From NCBI RefSeq assembly GCF_945859685.1, contig NC_079148.1:50602421-50666420 (forward strand): a DNA stretch of 64,000 bases, given 5' to 3'. This DNA comes from Eupeodes corollae (lineage: Eukaryota; Arthropoda; Insecta; Diptera; Syrphidae). A model generated the notes under the pieces. The model had not been told where the DNA came from. It saw only the letters and a list, made by a program, of their open reading frames with translations, and did not search any database. The translations under genes were made by a program, and so were the position numbers. Each line of letters opens with the position of its first letter. Position 1 is the stretch's first letter. This document shows positions 19,841 to 31,618 of the stretch, piece after piece.

Positions 19841-22080
19841 ACAATTAAAGCCTAACACACACGCAAAATACAAAACCTAATTAACATTAACATGAATTAA
19901 TACAGAACAACAAAAGATTAAATAAAGACGTTTACGATAGTGGAGCACTGGTTCTAAACAATGATTTTAATCCCACCTTATTTAAATTTAAATCTATCGA
20001 TGAACAGTTTAAATTATATAAAATGCACATTCGTCTTAAAGCTTCATTTTTCCCATTGTTAGTTCTATGGAAGTCGATATGTATAGAATCAAAAGAACGT
20101 AGGTGATGAGTTCCGCCTCGGTAATTCAAATGTAAAGCAAATAAGGTGCATCAATTTCACCGTTAATGAGTTGATGAAAAAATACTAAGTCATTATTTAG
20201 ACGCCTTTGATGGAGAGATTGCATTTGAAGAAGCAGAATACGATGTTTATAGGGAAGCAGATCATAAGGATCATTCCAAGGGAGATCCTTTAGTTTAAAG
20301 CGACTGAAATTATGTTGAATTTACTCAATACATTTTCTATGAATCTCCATACCTGCGAAGCATATTCAAGATGAGGACGAACTGGATAATTGCACAAAGA
20401 ATGAGTAACAAAGGAATCATAGAACTCCTTTGCCCAGCGTTTTATAAAACCAAGCATAGAACTTGCCTTATTGACAATAAAATTAATGTGATGTGTAAGC
20501 TCTAAGATTCGTGTTTCAGTGAAAGTTATCGTCTGGCACTTTAAAGGGTTGAGGGCAAGGCTATTTTTTCCACACCAAAATGTGAAACTATCAATGCCGG
20601 CTTGTTAAAGGATACGATCATGGGTGGACTTTATAATCTTAAAAATGTTTATGTCATCAGCAAAAATGAGAGATGAAGGACCGTACTCTCTAGCACAGGG
20701 ATGTGACTACAGTTAGTTTGCGAAAAGGAGTGAAGATTATGGAAATATACTTCATCCAACTTCATAAACAATTATTAAGAATCTTATAAAAAATTGAAAC
20801 TGCTTCGTCAATATTAGAAAATGCTAAAGTATCAGCAATTCCAGAAATGGGTAAATCTTCAAACAACAAATGGAAATTAGCTCTTCTGAAGTCAAAATTG
20901 TATAAGTAATCAAAGAAATTACTGTGCTGTGTTCAGTAAGATGATAACTTAAGTCAAGAAAAATGTCCAAGGGGGTGATATTTATCAATATTAGTAATTT
21001 CTGATCTAGATTATAGAACAAGAGTACTAATAGCGTCAGAAGAAAATACTAAATCGAGAATTCGAATTGAATTTGAGTTTTTAATACAGCTTGTTTGCTG
21101 TAAGTCAGTAAGAAGGATTTTATCGAGAAAAGATAGTTTCAATTGTGAAGAAGAGAGAGAGGCTTCAAGGCAAGATTCGTCTGCCGATGGAATCCAGTCA
21201 ATGTGTCACCTAGAAGTAAAATATTGGTGTCAGCGCAGGTCAAACTGATATATAAGTCTAATGCTAAGGAGAGTTCGCTATAAACAGACTCTAAACTTTT
21301 TGGAGGAATACAAACGTTTAAAATGAAAATGTCTTGGTCTGTACCATTATCTTTACACATACCAGTTCAATTGATAATTCAAATGGAAAACATACAGAAG
21401 AAGAGAAATGTGTATTTTTTACCGCTATGAGAACACCTCCACCTAAATCCTTTGCATTACCAACGTGACGATCATTTCTGTAAACTTCGAACTCTTGGCT
21501 GAAAAGTTCTGTGTTGGAATAGCTTGAATTAAGTCAAGTTTCTGTGAAAACGAAAACGTCATGTGGAAATGATTGGGAGTTGAGAAAAATGTCAGCAGTC
21601 TTACTACGAAGTCCCCTTACGTTTCGAAAAAAAAAGGGCAAGCCTGTTCAGTTTTTTGGATTGGTTTTCAAAACAACACCTCGTTTTTGACTTTGTGTAA
21701 ATTCTTTGACTAAAGTCTCTGCGGTTCATTTATTTCTATTGCAAATTGAATCGAAGAACGTGGGATTCGTTACTAATTTAAAAGACGAAACAAAGCTATT
21801 TGGTTTATTGATCTTAGTACACCTAATGGATGAGCTACAAGGTATGCTCTTGGTAGAAACTAAGTGAGAAGTTATAGCTTCCGGCGTTGTTAGTGTTACT
21901 AGGTCTAAACGAGATATATAAATTATTTTTATGTGTAACTTGTATGCGTTCAAAGGTTTAGTCTTACTCCTATCTCTGAGCTAGTGCCTAAGTAACTTAA
22001 TCAAGCGACAATATTCAAAGAAGAAGTTTATAATATCGTTAAAAGTAATGTCAGTGGAAAGTGTTTCTTAAGCCACCCTT
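19841..22080 (-). mobile_element. CR1-like LINE, minus strand (copy B)
   Basis: Counterpart of 2632-4950 with its 3' end not cut by BEL, so about 140 bp more of the tail is seen (19841-19980). Pieces: C-terminal NYRGGTHHLR (19932-20129), RT with NKASSMLGFI, a copy-B-only deletion near 20670 that removes sequence A keeps at 3304-3600, endonuclease DTNILLLGDTLTG at 21139-21360 (damaged compared with A), and N-terminal residues TPEAITSHLVSTKSIPC at 21726-21953. Confidence 0.74.
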
Positions 22081-22299
22081 TTTTACCATTAATTTAATGA
22101 ATTATGCTTAACTCAAATTCGACCCTCCAAACAAGTCAACTCTAACACTGGGGTCTAAAGAACTGCTAATAGTATACCCTCGAGCCTGTAAAGTATGTAT
22201 AGTATATGTATGCGTTTTTTAGCCGTACCACACGAATATAAAACGGTACCAGAAACTCCTTGAATACTTGATCGTTATCAAAAAAAAAAGGGATAAGGT

Positions 22300-22876
22300 A
22301 TAGGCGTTTTGTAAATATTTTGAAGTTGAGTTATTTATGAAAACGGATGAAAAAAGAGTTACAAAAAATTGAAAAGAAAACACAAATTCAGAATTGAACT
22401 GGATCCGATTTTCAACCTGGATCAAAAAACTTTGTAAGGAACTATAGACCAATAACTACTCATTGTTGCAAAGCTTTAAGATAGCCTTGTTCAAGAGAAA
22501 TGTAAACCACTGATAAAGCAACAATTAAGTAAATATCAACACGGTACCAAGGCAATTAGGAACATGTTTAATGTTTATATCACAGACCTTTTAAAAGCTT
22601 TAAGCTGTGTTAATTCACATATTATGATAGAGAAACTTAAAGCTTATGGCTTTTATGCAGCGCTACTTCATTGGTTTTCTTCATATTTACTTCGTCAAAA
22701 CAAAATGACTTATTCTCGAAATAAATTTATGTAAATTATGGTGTTCCAGAAGGTAGTCATTTGGGTCCGATATTATTTACACTTTTTAATAATGATCTTT
22801 CAAATGTTTCTAAAATGTTCACTTTCAAAAATATGAAGATGATGCAAGGTTATCCATTTTGAAAAATACAAAATAA
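22300..22876 (+). mobile_element. Degenerate LINE RT fragment, plus strand (copy B)
   Basis: Counterpart of 5300-5905 with the same motif order (NYRPITTHCCKALR near 22440, the LKALSCVNSHIM segment near 22600, GVPEGSHLGPILFTLF near 22740). B has lost about 80 bp around 22550 compared with A. Confidence 0.66.
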
Positions 22877-22880
22877 ATTA

Positions 22881-23030
22881 GGTGGCGCAACAGTCCGTTG
22901 AGAACTTGCAACCATCCCGGTGTGCGAGTAATGTTGTCAGGAATGGAGCCGATTCCGGGTAGTTTGAGAAAGCACTTTTTATGATAGAATTACTTTTTTA
23001 AAATTTGTCAATTCCTCACAAAGAAGGTTG
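22881..23030 (-). mobile_element. tRNA-derived SINE, 3' half only (copy B)
   Basis: Counterpart of 5912-6060 with the same truncation point, so it was truncated before the duplication or haplotype split. Starts GGTGGCGCAACAGTCCG. Confidence 0.84.
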
Positions 23031-23104
23031 TCAGAATCCACCGAGTGAGAAATGTGCTTCGTCGCTGCAGAAAATGTTGTTAGATAAATGAAAGGATAAA
23101 GAAG

Positions 23105-24657
23105 AAGGTACAACGTCGAAAGGCTACAATCGCCAGAGATCGCCAAATCCTTTTCCGACCGAGTTACAAGTAACAACCCTCGAAGTTCTCTGTCGCCAAC
23201 ACAATTTATCGAAAATCAGTGGACACATTGCCAAGATGCAATCAGAGAAGCCGCGTCTGATGTGCTGGGTTTCAAGCAGCCACCAACAAGGAACCCCTGG
23301 TTTGATGATGAATGTCGGCAAGCAAATGCAGCTAAACAACAGGCATGTTAAGCGGCGTGCATAAAAGGACGAGAGCTGCTCATGAGCTCTATGAGCAGTG
23401 GAGGCGAGAGGAACACCGACTTCTCAGAAGGGAAAAGAGAGGACATGAAAAGCGTGCGGTCAAATATGTTAAAAAAGCAGGAATGAAGTTCGAAAGTTTT
23501 ATGAACAGGGGAAACAACCAAAATTTACAGATACACAAACCTAGAACCGAAGGCTGAAAAGACGAAAATAGAAACATCATAGTGGAACCGCAGTCAATGC
23601 TGAGAATATGGAAGGACCACTTCTGCAGACTGTATAACGGCGACGACGAGCTGAATGCCGCTGTCAGGCAGGATGATCCATTCAACATAGACGACGAAAG
23701 CCAACAATCCCGTCTTCTCGACTTAGGCGAAGTAAAGATTGCCATATCTAAGCTGAAGTCCAACCCCAGTATAGTTTGCCCGATTCTGAAAAAAGGAGAC
23801 CCTCTAAACAACTATAAAGGAATCAGTCTACTTAACATCGCCTATAAAATCTTCTCTGCCGTAATATGTGAACGTCTAAAGCCCATCGTCAACAACCTGG
23901 TAGGTCCTTATCAGTGTGTTTTAAGACCAGGAAAGTAAACAGTCGATCAAATGTTCACATTACGGCAGTTCCTGGAAAAAAACCCAAGAGCACCAAATCG
24001 ACACCCACCATCTTTTCATCGATTTCAAGGTCGCATATGACAGCATCTACAGGGTAGAGCTGTATAGAGCCATGTCTAGTTTTGGCATCCCTGCACAACT
24101 AGTCTGTTTGTGCAGAATGACCATGGAGAATTCCCGCTGCTCCGTAAATGTTGGAAACAACTTAACAGAACCATTCGATGTCAAAAAAGGTTTTAGACAA
24201 GGTAATGCGCTGTCATGTGATTTTTTTAACATTGTGCTTGAAAGAATAGTGCAGAGCTTACACGTCAACACTAGAGGCACTATCTTTCAAAAGTCTGTCC
24301 AATTACTGGCATATGCTGATGACATTGACATAATCAGAAGAACTCAGCGTGATGTCAATATGGGGCTTTTGTGAGTATTGAGGCAGAAGCGGCAAAAATG
24401 GGTTTAACGGTTAATGAGGGCAAAACAAAGTACATGCTGTCGTCTAGAAAGGACATACAACACCGACGTCTTGGTCAAAACGTCACCATCGACAGACGTA
24501 ACTTTGAGGTATTCAGGGACTTCGTCTACCTAGGCTCCGCTGTAAACGCAGAAAACAACACCAGAGCTGAGATCAAAGGCAGAATAACTCTTGCTAACCG
24601 CTGTTTCTTTGGACTAAGAAAGCAATTGAGTGGTAAAGTCCTCTTTCGAGGGACCAA
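23105..24657 (+). mobile_element. RTE-like LINE, 5'- and 3'-truncated (copy B)
   Basis: Counterpart of 6137-7905. Better kept in the palm: FIDFKVAYDSIYR, FRQGNALSCDFFNIVLERIV and LLAYADDIDII (YADD intact), then NEGKTKYMLSSRKD, FRDFVYLGSAVNAENN and RITLANRCFFGLRKQLSGKV. It stops at about 24657, where it fuses directly to the jockey-like LINE remnant. The C-terminus, the (TAAG)n tail and the SINE that A has beyond this point are missing. It shares with A the loss of about 38 RT codons after KLKSN. Confidence 0.82.
23582..23938 (+). pseudogene. RT N-terminal fragment of the RTE-like LINE (copy B)
   Basis: 118 residues: IWKDHFCRLYNGDDELNAA, the deletion junction KLKSNPSIVCPILKKGD, NYKGISLLNIAYKIFSAVICERL and GPYQCVLRPGK. 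Related to 6623-6990. Continues in other frames to YADD. Confidence 0.78.
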
Positions 24658-24676
24658 ATTTTCCAATTGTTTCTAA
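24072..24676 (+). pseudogene. RT palm and post-palm fragments of the RTE-like LINE (copy B)
   Basis: 24072-24374 carries IPAQLVCLCRMTMENSRCSV, FRQGNALSCDFFNIVLE and AYADDIDIIRR. 24371-24676 continues in another frame with EAAKMGLTVNEGKTKYM and NTRAEIKGRITLANRCFF. The last ten or so residues are fused non-element sequence. Confidence 0.8.
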
Positions 24677-24960
24677 AATAGCCAATTTAAAGACTTTTAT
24701 TGAATAACACTTGCAAGTATTTTAAACCTTATGTTGGTAAATTTTTCAAATATATATTTTTAATACCATCGAAACCAGCTAATTTCCTTGCTTTAAGATT
24801 TTGAAATTGAGTTTTGTAACAAGGAAGTTGAAAATGTTTCAAGATTTCTCTAATTTCCCTTTGAAATATTTTGAAATTCGATTCTCGCAAGTCTTTTGAA
24901 TTGTCACTTATCAACCAAAATTTTAAAGTCGGCTCGCTATAACCTTTTAGTGTGAATGTA
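24658..24960 (-). mobile_element. Jockey-like LINE remnant, minus strand (copy B)
   Basis: Counterpart of A 8630-8950. A 61-residue minus-strand frame (24729-24914) reads FKIFQREIREILKHFQLPCY then ARKLAGFDGIKNIYLKNLPT, the RT N-terminal block with the GxDGI motif. The FDTVWHN part present in A has been lost here. Confidence 0.72.
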
Positions 24961-25079
24961 TTTTTTTAAAGGTGATATTAATCCTTATGACTTTTTATAC
25001 ATTATTAGGAAACAGTATAACGGATAACGGGTAACTAAACGTGTTGCCCATTTTGGTTAAAAGGTAGACTATTAAATTA

Positions 25080-25480
25080 AAACAATTCTATCATACGAGT
25101 ACATTATTTTAGCAGTAGAAGCTCTCAAAAGGGGAAACAAAGCGTACTAGACTAAGCGTGGTGTTATAAAGCAAGAGGTTTTGCCATGGTCACCGTATTC
25201 ACCGGACTTTAACATAATTGAAATCGTTTGGTCACAAGGACACCTTAATTGAAGCTTTTCATGATTTGTGGGCACACAAATTGTGATTATTTTGAAAACT
25301 AAATGTTTGTATTCCAAATCGTCTTATAGAGGCTGTATCGGAAAATGTCAAACATAATCATTACAATTGTAATAAAACATTATAAATAAAAGCTGTAAAA
25401 CTATAAAATGTAAATATTTAATTAATTTTTCGTTCTTTTCTGAAATTTTGCATATCGGCCCAACCTAGTGACGCAATTAT
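25080..25480 (+). mobile_element. Tc1-like transposase remnant (copy B)
   Basis: Counterpart of 9230-9610. Reads VLPWSPYSPDFNIIEIVWS; the upstream Tyr-rich part carries a stop. Flanking sequence to 25500 is conserved with A. Confidence 0.68.
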
Positions 25481-28400
25481 TTTTTTGATCTTTGGGAATC
25501 CCAACGCTCGTCCTAATCTTAGAAGTTTGAAGTTTATCTAAAATTGAAAGATATTTTCAAACCAGACCAGTAGTTTCTGAGATTACGGTTTTCAAAAAAT
25601 AAACAGACAAATAATCTCTTCAACTTTATAATATTAGTATAGATTCAGGTCTTAAAGTATGGATTTTTATTTCAAAAGTTTGGCTTAAAATGAAATTTTT
25701 TGCTTGCTTTAAATCAGATTCATAAAAACAAATTGTTGAAATTATCTCATTATTGCATTGAAATTATTTGAAGAAGAAGTTTTGTAATTATTTAAAATTA
25801 TTATTTAAATTTTTGCAAAGAGGATTATGAAACTTCACTATTCATTATAATTTACTATTTCATTAACATTCTTTGTTTTAAAATTTCCTTAAAAATTAAA
25901 AAAAATACATATGCAAGAAATTTCATATACAACCTTACTTAACCTATTAAAAAGTTAAATTGATACCACCGCTTTTAAAAATACAATGCTATTATCAGAT
26001 GAAAATAAAAAAGACAAACCCTTATATAAAGGCATACACCGAGCGCCGCTGCCACACCGCACCGCGGCCACCCCTTATTCTGAATACACAGTTGCACTCC
26101 TATCAACATCCCAATCCCAACACAATTATTAACTTCTTAAAAGCAAAATATTTCCCACTGAGACCTCGTCATTGATGTCATTTTATCACATGCGTATACG
26201 AAGTCATTATACGTTGTACTACACTCTACATCGCATTTGATTAGGATATAACTTTTCATATTAAGTCACTTTAAAAAAAAAATCAGCAGAATAAAAATGA
26301 CACAACATTTTCAATGATTAAAAGGCACAAAACTAAAGTTACTTAGTTGAAAAGATGATTTTGGTGAAGTTAAACCCATTAATTACTTTAAAGTTTCTAC
26401 CATTTTAAATTTATTGGTATTTTCTCAAATCAATGTTTGTTCACATGTTTGGTTGAAGCGAAAATAGAAGAATGTCCTATATTCTTAATTTGTGACGCTT
26501 ATTGAAAATATAAGGGACCTATTACATTATCGTCAACTCTCCCAAACGACTTTAATTTGAAGGAAATTAATGCCTTATAGTTGAAAATTCCCTTCATTTT
26601 ACTTTAAGTTGGCTCAGATTATTTTGATTCATTACCTTCTATTGAATTCTTCCATCTTTACAAGTTATTTTTAAAAAACTTTTTGAAAGACCAATGGAAT
26701 ATTCGTAACATGATTATTGGATCTGTTGACCAGATAACAAAGTCTTTGTATTGTAAGAATTTCAGAAAACGAAAATAACAACAATTATAAAAAATACAGC
26801 TGATACTCCAGGCATCTCTAATATTTCTGTAAAATTATTGTGGTAAATTTTACCACAACAAGTTTCACCTCCCTTGTTGCTAACCACCCTTAACGAATTC
26901 TTACTTCGGCCCCAAAATTCTAGAAGAGTTTAGTAGAAACCTAGACCATCAGCCAGTGACCTGCTCTCCTAGCATTTTGGGAAAGCAAATTTAACAGGTC
27001 TCACCAAAGGATTCCACACCAACGAACTGTGCAACGATTGACCCACTTAGTATGGCCGAGAGCCCATCATAAAGTATTAACGATAGAAAATCACCCCAAG
27101 AATATTTTAATAACATTCATTTTAATTATAGGCTTGGCTACCGACTTTCGTCAACACGACATAAGTAGTTTTTCCTCAACCGTGTAGGTAATCGGTAATG
27201 CGACAATTCCGCACGATTTTCCAGAAAGTCTTGAGTGGAATAGGTTCGAAAGTTAAGAGCTGAACTCACTCACAGAACTACGGGGTGATCGCATCACCTC
27301 TTTAAAGAGATCGCGTGCGATGAAAGATACCTGGCTTCTCGGTCGCACATCCCATTCTTATGGATGGAGGAAGTTGCGGGACTGAGACAGATCGATCACC
27401 ACGCAAAAGATCCGAGAGGATTGCCTTAGGCCAAGTAGCCGGAAGGGTCAAGCTCGCCAAGAGGATGACCACTTTTTGGATTGCGCCCAAAGCGATTAGA
27501 AGATTAACGAAAATTGTGTTAAGGATTTTTTTATTGAAAAAGACGTAATTTTTATACGATAGTCTTTTAAGTTTTAGTGAATTGAAGATTTTGTTCTGCT
27601 GTGAGGAAAGTTGTTGAGGAAGGGCTAAGGTAGCTATTGGAGAAAGTCAAAAAGAAGCTAAGTATAGTGTTTTCCTTTGTTGCTAAGAATATTGCTTTCC
27701 TTCTGGTGTTCTTCATTTATCTCGAATTCATCCTTCTGACTTTCGAGTCAAAAGTCTGTTTTCCCGGTACTACGGGAAGTGTTTAACCGTTTGATTTCTT
27801 TGTCTTTTATTCGAAATTTTATTCGAGTGATTTTTCTTGGTTGTGTTTTTTTTCCCCAATTTGTTTAACAATTATTAATTTTCATACTTGATATTCTTCA
27901 TACATTATTTTTTACCGAGATTTGACCAACTGTCAATCTGGAAAATTTTGTAACTATCTGAGAAGATAAGATATCAGATATTGATATGACGTTTTCTTGA
28001 AGCCAGGACAAGACTCCTTTTATCGACAAAAGTTCCGCCTGGAACACGCTACAATGATTGAGAAGGCGGAATGCGAGAGAATCATATAAGATATTTAGTT
28101 TTTCGAAGAAGGTTAAAAAAATCGAGATAGCTAAAAAAGGGAATGAAATTCATGAGTTTTAATTTCCTAAACTATAAACAAATGCGTCTAATTTCTTGGA
28201 TTTAATAGACTGGTCGAAGGAAAAACCATGTTGGTTGACCGATGACGATGAAATACTGCATTGCAGAAATATCAAGTATGATTTGTTCAAAAGACAAAAT
28301 AATGTTTTTGCAGAAGTTTCCTTTCTACCCTTAAACAGCAGAACTATGCCTTAAGCTTGTAACCGAAGCTTTATTATGTGTTTGATAACAAGTAATGCGA

Positions 28401-28527
28401 AATGGTTTCTTTAGAGAAAAGATCAAATAAAGACAGGGATAACATTTTTTGAGACAACATCGCAAAATCGTTACCTGCACCGATGATCCAATATCTTATG
28501 TTGGAAGTAATTCAATTTTTTATTTTA
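25481..28527. other. 3 kb without a recognisable gene (copy B)
   Basis: Counterpart of 9611-12507. It has about 95 bp near 27450-27540 absent from A and lacks about 107 bp near 27045. Open frames of 62-71 residues have no motif and are not preserved between copies. Confidence 0.5.
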
Positions 28528-28560
28528 AGCAGTTCCCGTGGCATGATGGTTAGTGCGTTA
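28528..28560 (+). mobile_element. SINE 5' half: tRNA-like head (copy B)
   Basis: Same head and same breakpoint as 12508-12540 (CCCGTGGCATGATGGTTAG then GCGTTAG). The other half is at 31379-31618. Confidence 0.87.
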
Positions 28561-28745
28561 GATATACAACAATGAATTGCGAAAGCTCAAGACGCTAGAA
28601 GTTTGCGTTCCATGCATCTCTCTCACTCAAGGCAAGCGGATGTATATGATTGTGGCTTATGCTGGAGGTCCGCAGGTAACTTACTTTGCTTCAGAGCTCG
28701 AGGATCTTTTTACGGAACTGAAACTGAGCTTCGAAGGCCGGTGAT

Positions 28746-29132
28746 TTGAACGTAAGACATGAATATTGGGGAAATAAACATAGTAATTCCAGAGGTAACC
28801 ATCTTTTTGATTTGATGAATCATTACAGCGTTGAATATGGCGTCGACCTGCTGGCTACTGAAAGGCCATCGTTTCCAAGAAACGGATCCTGTCTAGATCT
28901 TTTGCTGTACGACACCAGACTGACAATTGCAGAAAAAGTTGGTAATCACCCTCGAAACTGCTTACAGACTGTCGTGTACTACAGTGATCACTGCGGACTG
29001 GCTGCCATAATGCAGATTTTGAACGAACGCGTGGAGTTGGAGGAATACGTTGCAACGCACTCTTACAATTACAGTAAGATACGTTGGCCTCGTTTCCACC
29101 AATGCCCTAGCGAGAGAACTTCGTTCAAATGA
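28746..29132 (+). pseudogene. Endonuclease fragment of the SINE-inserted LINE (copy B)
   Basis: The best-kept endonuclease piece of this family in the window, 128 residues: NVRHEYWGNKHSNSRGNHLF near the start (DxNxxHxxWG region), LLATERPSFPRNGSCLDLLL, and YYSDHCGLAAI, which is the terminal SDH motif. The GD before N is just outside the frame. Confidence 0.82.
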
Positions 29133-29821
29133 CGTAGCCCCACCAAACAACAGAAACCTGACAAATACAGAAATTGACCAACATTTACAACGAATGGACG
29201 AAACAATAAAACGAACGATGGAAGGGACAATACCAAAGTACAAAGAACGGGACCAAATGGACGCTTACAGAAACGCGACTATTGACGCACTACGTAGTCA
29301 CAAGAGTGGCTCACTGACAAGACTCAAAAACTTGTACAGACGACTTACAGACCCCCACGACTTGGAGGTTAGGACACTGAAGTCGTCAATAAAAAATGTC
29401 AATCTGTTGAGTAAGGAGAACTACAGGCTATCAATTAACAAGTACTGGACCGCAAGATCCGGTCAGTTAATTCGAGTGACCCTAGTATGTTCCCCAAAAT
29501 CAACAAGATATTCAGGAAAAAAACTATTATGACCTTCCGTGTCTTAAACTCCAAGGATCTGAAGAGAAAAGAGACGTACTCATGAAAACGCAAATAGATC
29601 CAGAAGAAGCCATCTTTGACGATGACTTTTATATAATTAAAGATTCAAAGGCAAAAGCGGAGACGGTGGGAGCTGCATTAAAGCAAGTGTACAAGGTGAA
29701 TGTTAGCATTCGCCTCAACCACGACCTACTTAATCACTTTTACCTTCGAAATGATATGACACAATGGCGATCTCAGAACCTCGGTTTCATGCGGTTCAAT
29801 GACGATTCCTTAGCAAGATAA
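29050..29821 (+). pseudogene. Linker region of the SINE-inserted LINE (copy B)
   Basis: 29050-29532 (NLTNTEIDQHLQRMDETIKR, MDAYRNATIDALRSHKSG) and 29582-29821 (DPEEAIFDDDFYIIKDSKA, VNVSIRLNHDLLNHFYLRND). The second piece runs into the RT deletion at 29815. Confidence 0.75.
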
Positions 29822-31203
29822 GTCTTCTTCAGAGCATCAGCAAAGTTTTCGAGAAAATCATTAATAGGGCGCTGACTAAGTGGGCTGTGGACAGCAATAT
29901 TATTCCGGATAAACAGTTCGGATTCAAGGCGGGCCATGACACAATTCATGCTGCGTCTAAATTCGTTTCTGACATCCAATGAAATTAATCAAAACAACAA
30001 TGCACAGGTGCTGTTCTGGTTGATTTGGAAAAGGTCTTTGACACCGTATGGTTAGAGGGTCTTAACCTAAAACAGAAGGCTGGCAATAAGCAAGCCATTG
30101 TTGTATATACTTTATGATATGCTTAAGGGTAGAAAGTTTGTTGTAAAAAGTGGTAATGTAACTTCTACCACAACATTCTCAATTAAAAATGGTCTTCAAC
30201 AGGGAGCAGTGAATTCACCGATTCTCGTCAGCATTTACACCAGCGATCTGATAAGTAGCCTTACAAGGCAATAGCGTACGCCGACGATCTAATTGCGTAT
30301 AGAACGGCCCGAAAGGTTGAGGTTATTAGAATTCTCTTGCAGCGTGATTTCGACAAGATTCAGCGATATTATATTGCGACGACTGGAAACTGGAAACTTT
30401 GTTGGCTAGGGCCACGAGGGATACATGCAAGAATTGGCGCAAGATGGTCATCGTTGATCTTCACGGGCAGCCATTAGCGAGCAAAAGTGTAGGGAAGTGC
30501 CTCGGTATCTGGTTAGATCAGTATTTATATTTCGACAGACATATAAATGCTGTTTTGACCAGGGCCAAAGGAGCCTTTGCTCTGACGATACGGCTGTTTT
30601 ACAGCAGTCGGTGAAGGTAATTTGCTACATGACCCTCATACGGATAATGATCTTTGATGGTTTTCCTGTGTGGTTCAACATTGCCCCTTCCCAGATGGAG
30701 AAGTTTCGGGTGTTCGAGCGGCAGTGTTTACGACGCTGTACCAGCTTATTTCGAACAGCCGAGTCTTCTTATGTGCATTACTATTCTAACGAGGTCCTAT
30801 ACAAAGGGGCTCGAATCAACAGAATTGACAATTTCGTGATAAAACTCGTTCGAGATCACATTGCAAGAGCTATGTCTTCGACCAACAATTTAACTTTCGG
30901 GGCGTTCTATCCGAACGACGAGTATTTTGAAAGTGCACGCTTAAGCGGCTTCATTCCACCAGAGGTATTCCTTTTTTTTAAACAGATGCGGTCTGATACA
31001 GGATAGATTGGTAGTTACACTAATCTACCTTGTCAGACAACGAACCGTGGATAGGCGACTCTCATAGAATCGGGACGTCATGGCACAAGGCGGAACAGAG
31101 CTAATTCGGTTCAGTAGGGCTATGTCCGAACAGGACCGAACTGATAGGATGAAGCAGGAGAATCAGTTTTGGTGGCATCAATCGGCACTTGATAATTGGT
31201 AGT
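29822..31203 (+). pseudogene. Reverse transcriptase and C-terminal region of the SINE-inserted LINE (copy B)
   Basis: Frames in pieces: SLLQSISKVFEKIINRALTKW, FGFKAGHDTIHAASKF, the LVDLEKVFDTVW block (near 30030), NGLQQGAVNSPILVSIYTSDL, then AIAYADDLIAYRTA. C-terminal pieces are 30399-30614 (GKCLGIWLDQYLYFDRHINA) and 30497-31006 (YMTLIRIMIFDGFPVWFN, FERQCLRRCTSLFRTAES), ending NQFWWHQSALDNW near 31203. Confidence 0.8.
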
Positions 31204-31378
31204 CGGGATGGGGTTTTAAGCTTTGGCCGGCTTACATACTTGTTTTATAGTTTTAGGGTTTAGTTTTAAGTAGAATAGGCATGGTGGTACATTAAGAAAT
31301 AGTTTTACGAATTTTGTCTAGCTTTAAGATAGGTTTAAGAATGAATTAATTAAAATATATTAAAAAAAAAAGTTTTGT

Positions 31379-31618
31379 TGGACTCTCATCCTAGTCTTGG
31401 GTTCGATCCCTGCCTATGCCACCTTAAGTTTTTTCACGGATACTGCCTCTTGCGAGGAATTGACAAATTATCCAAGAGTAAGTCTTGTCATAAAAAGTGC
31501 TTTCTCAAATTAGCTGTTCGGATTCGGCTTTAAACTGTAGGTCCACTCCATCCCTGACATCGCACACAGGAATAATAGGCACTAGGCCCTAGTTCTCAAC
31601 GGGCTATTACGTAACCCA
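31379..31618 (+). mobile_element. SINE 3' half (copy B)
   Basis: Counterpart of 15629-15870: TGGACTCTCATCC, B box GGTTCGATCCC, body, and the end CTCAACGGGCTATTACGTAACC. Confidence 0.87.

Larger units (their letters stand above)
28561..31378 (+). mobile_element. Jockey-like LINE inserted in the SINE head (copy B)
   Basis: Same insertion as copy A, with identical 5' truncation and the same A-rich tail. It lacks about 260 bp of the RT N-terminal part (at 29815) but keeps YADD (AIAYADDLIAYRTARK at about 30270-30320). It has lost the stretch encoding SRLDP (30600). Confidence 0.87.
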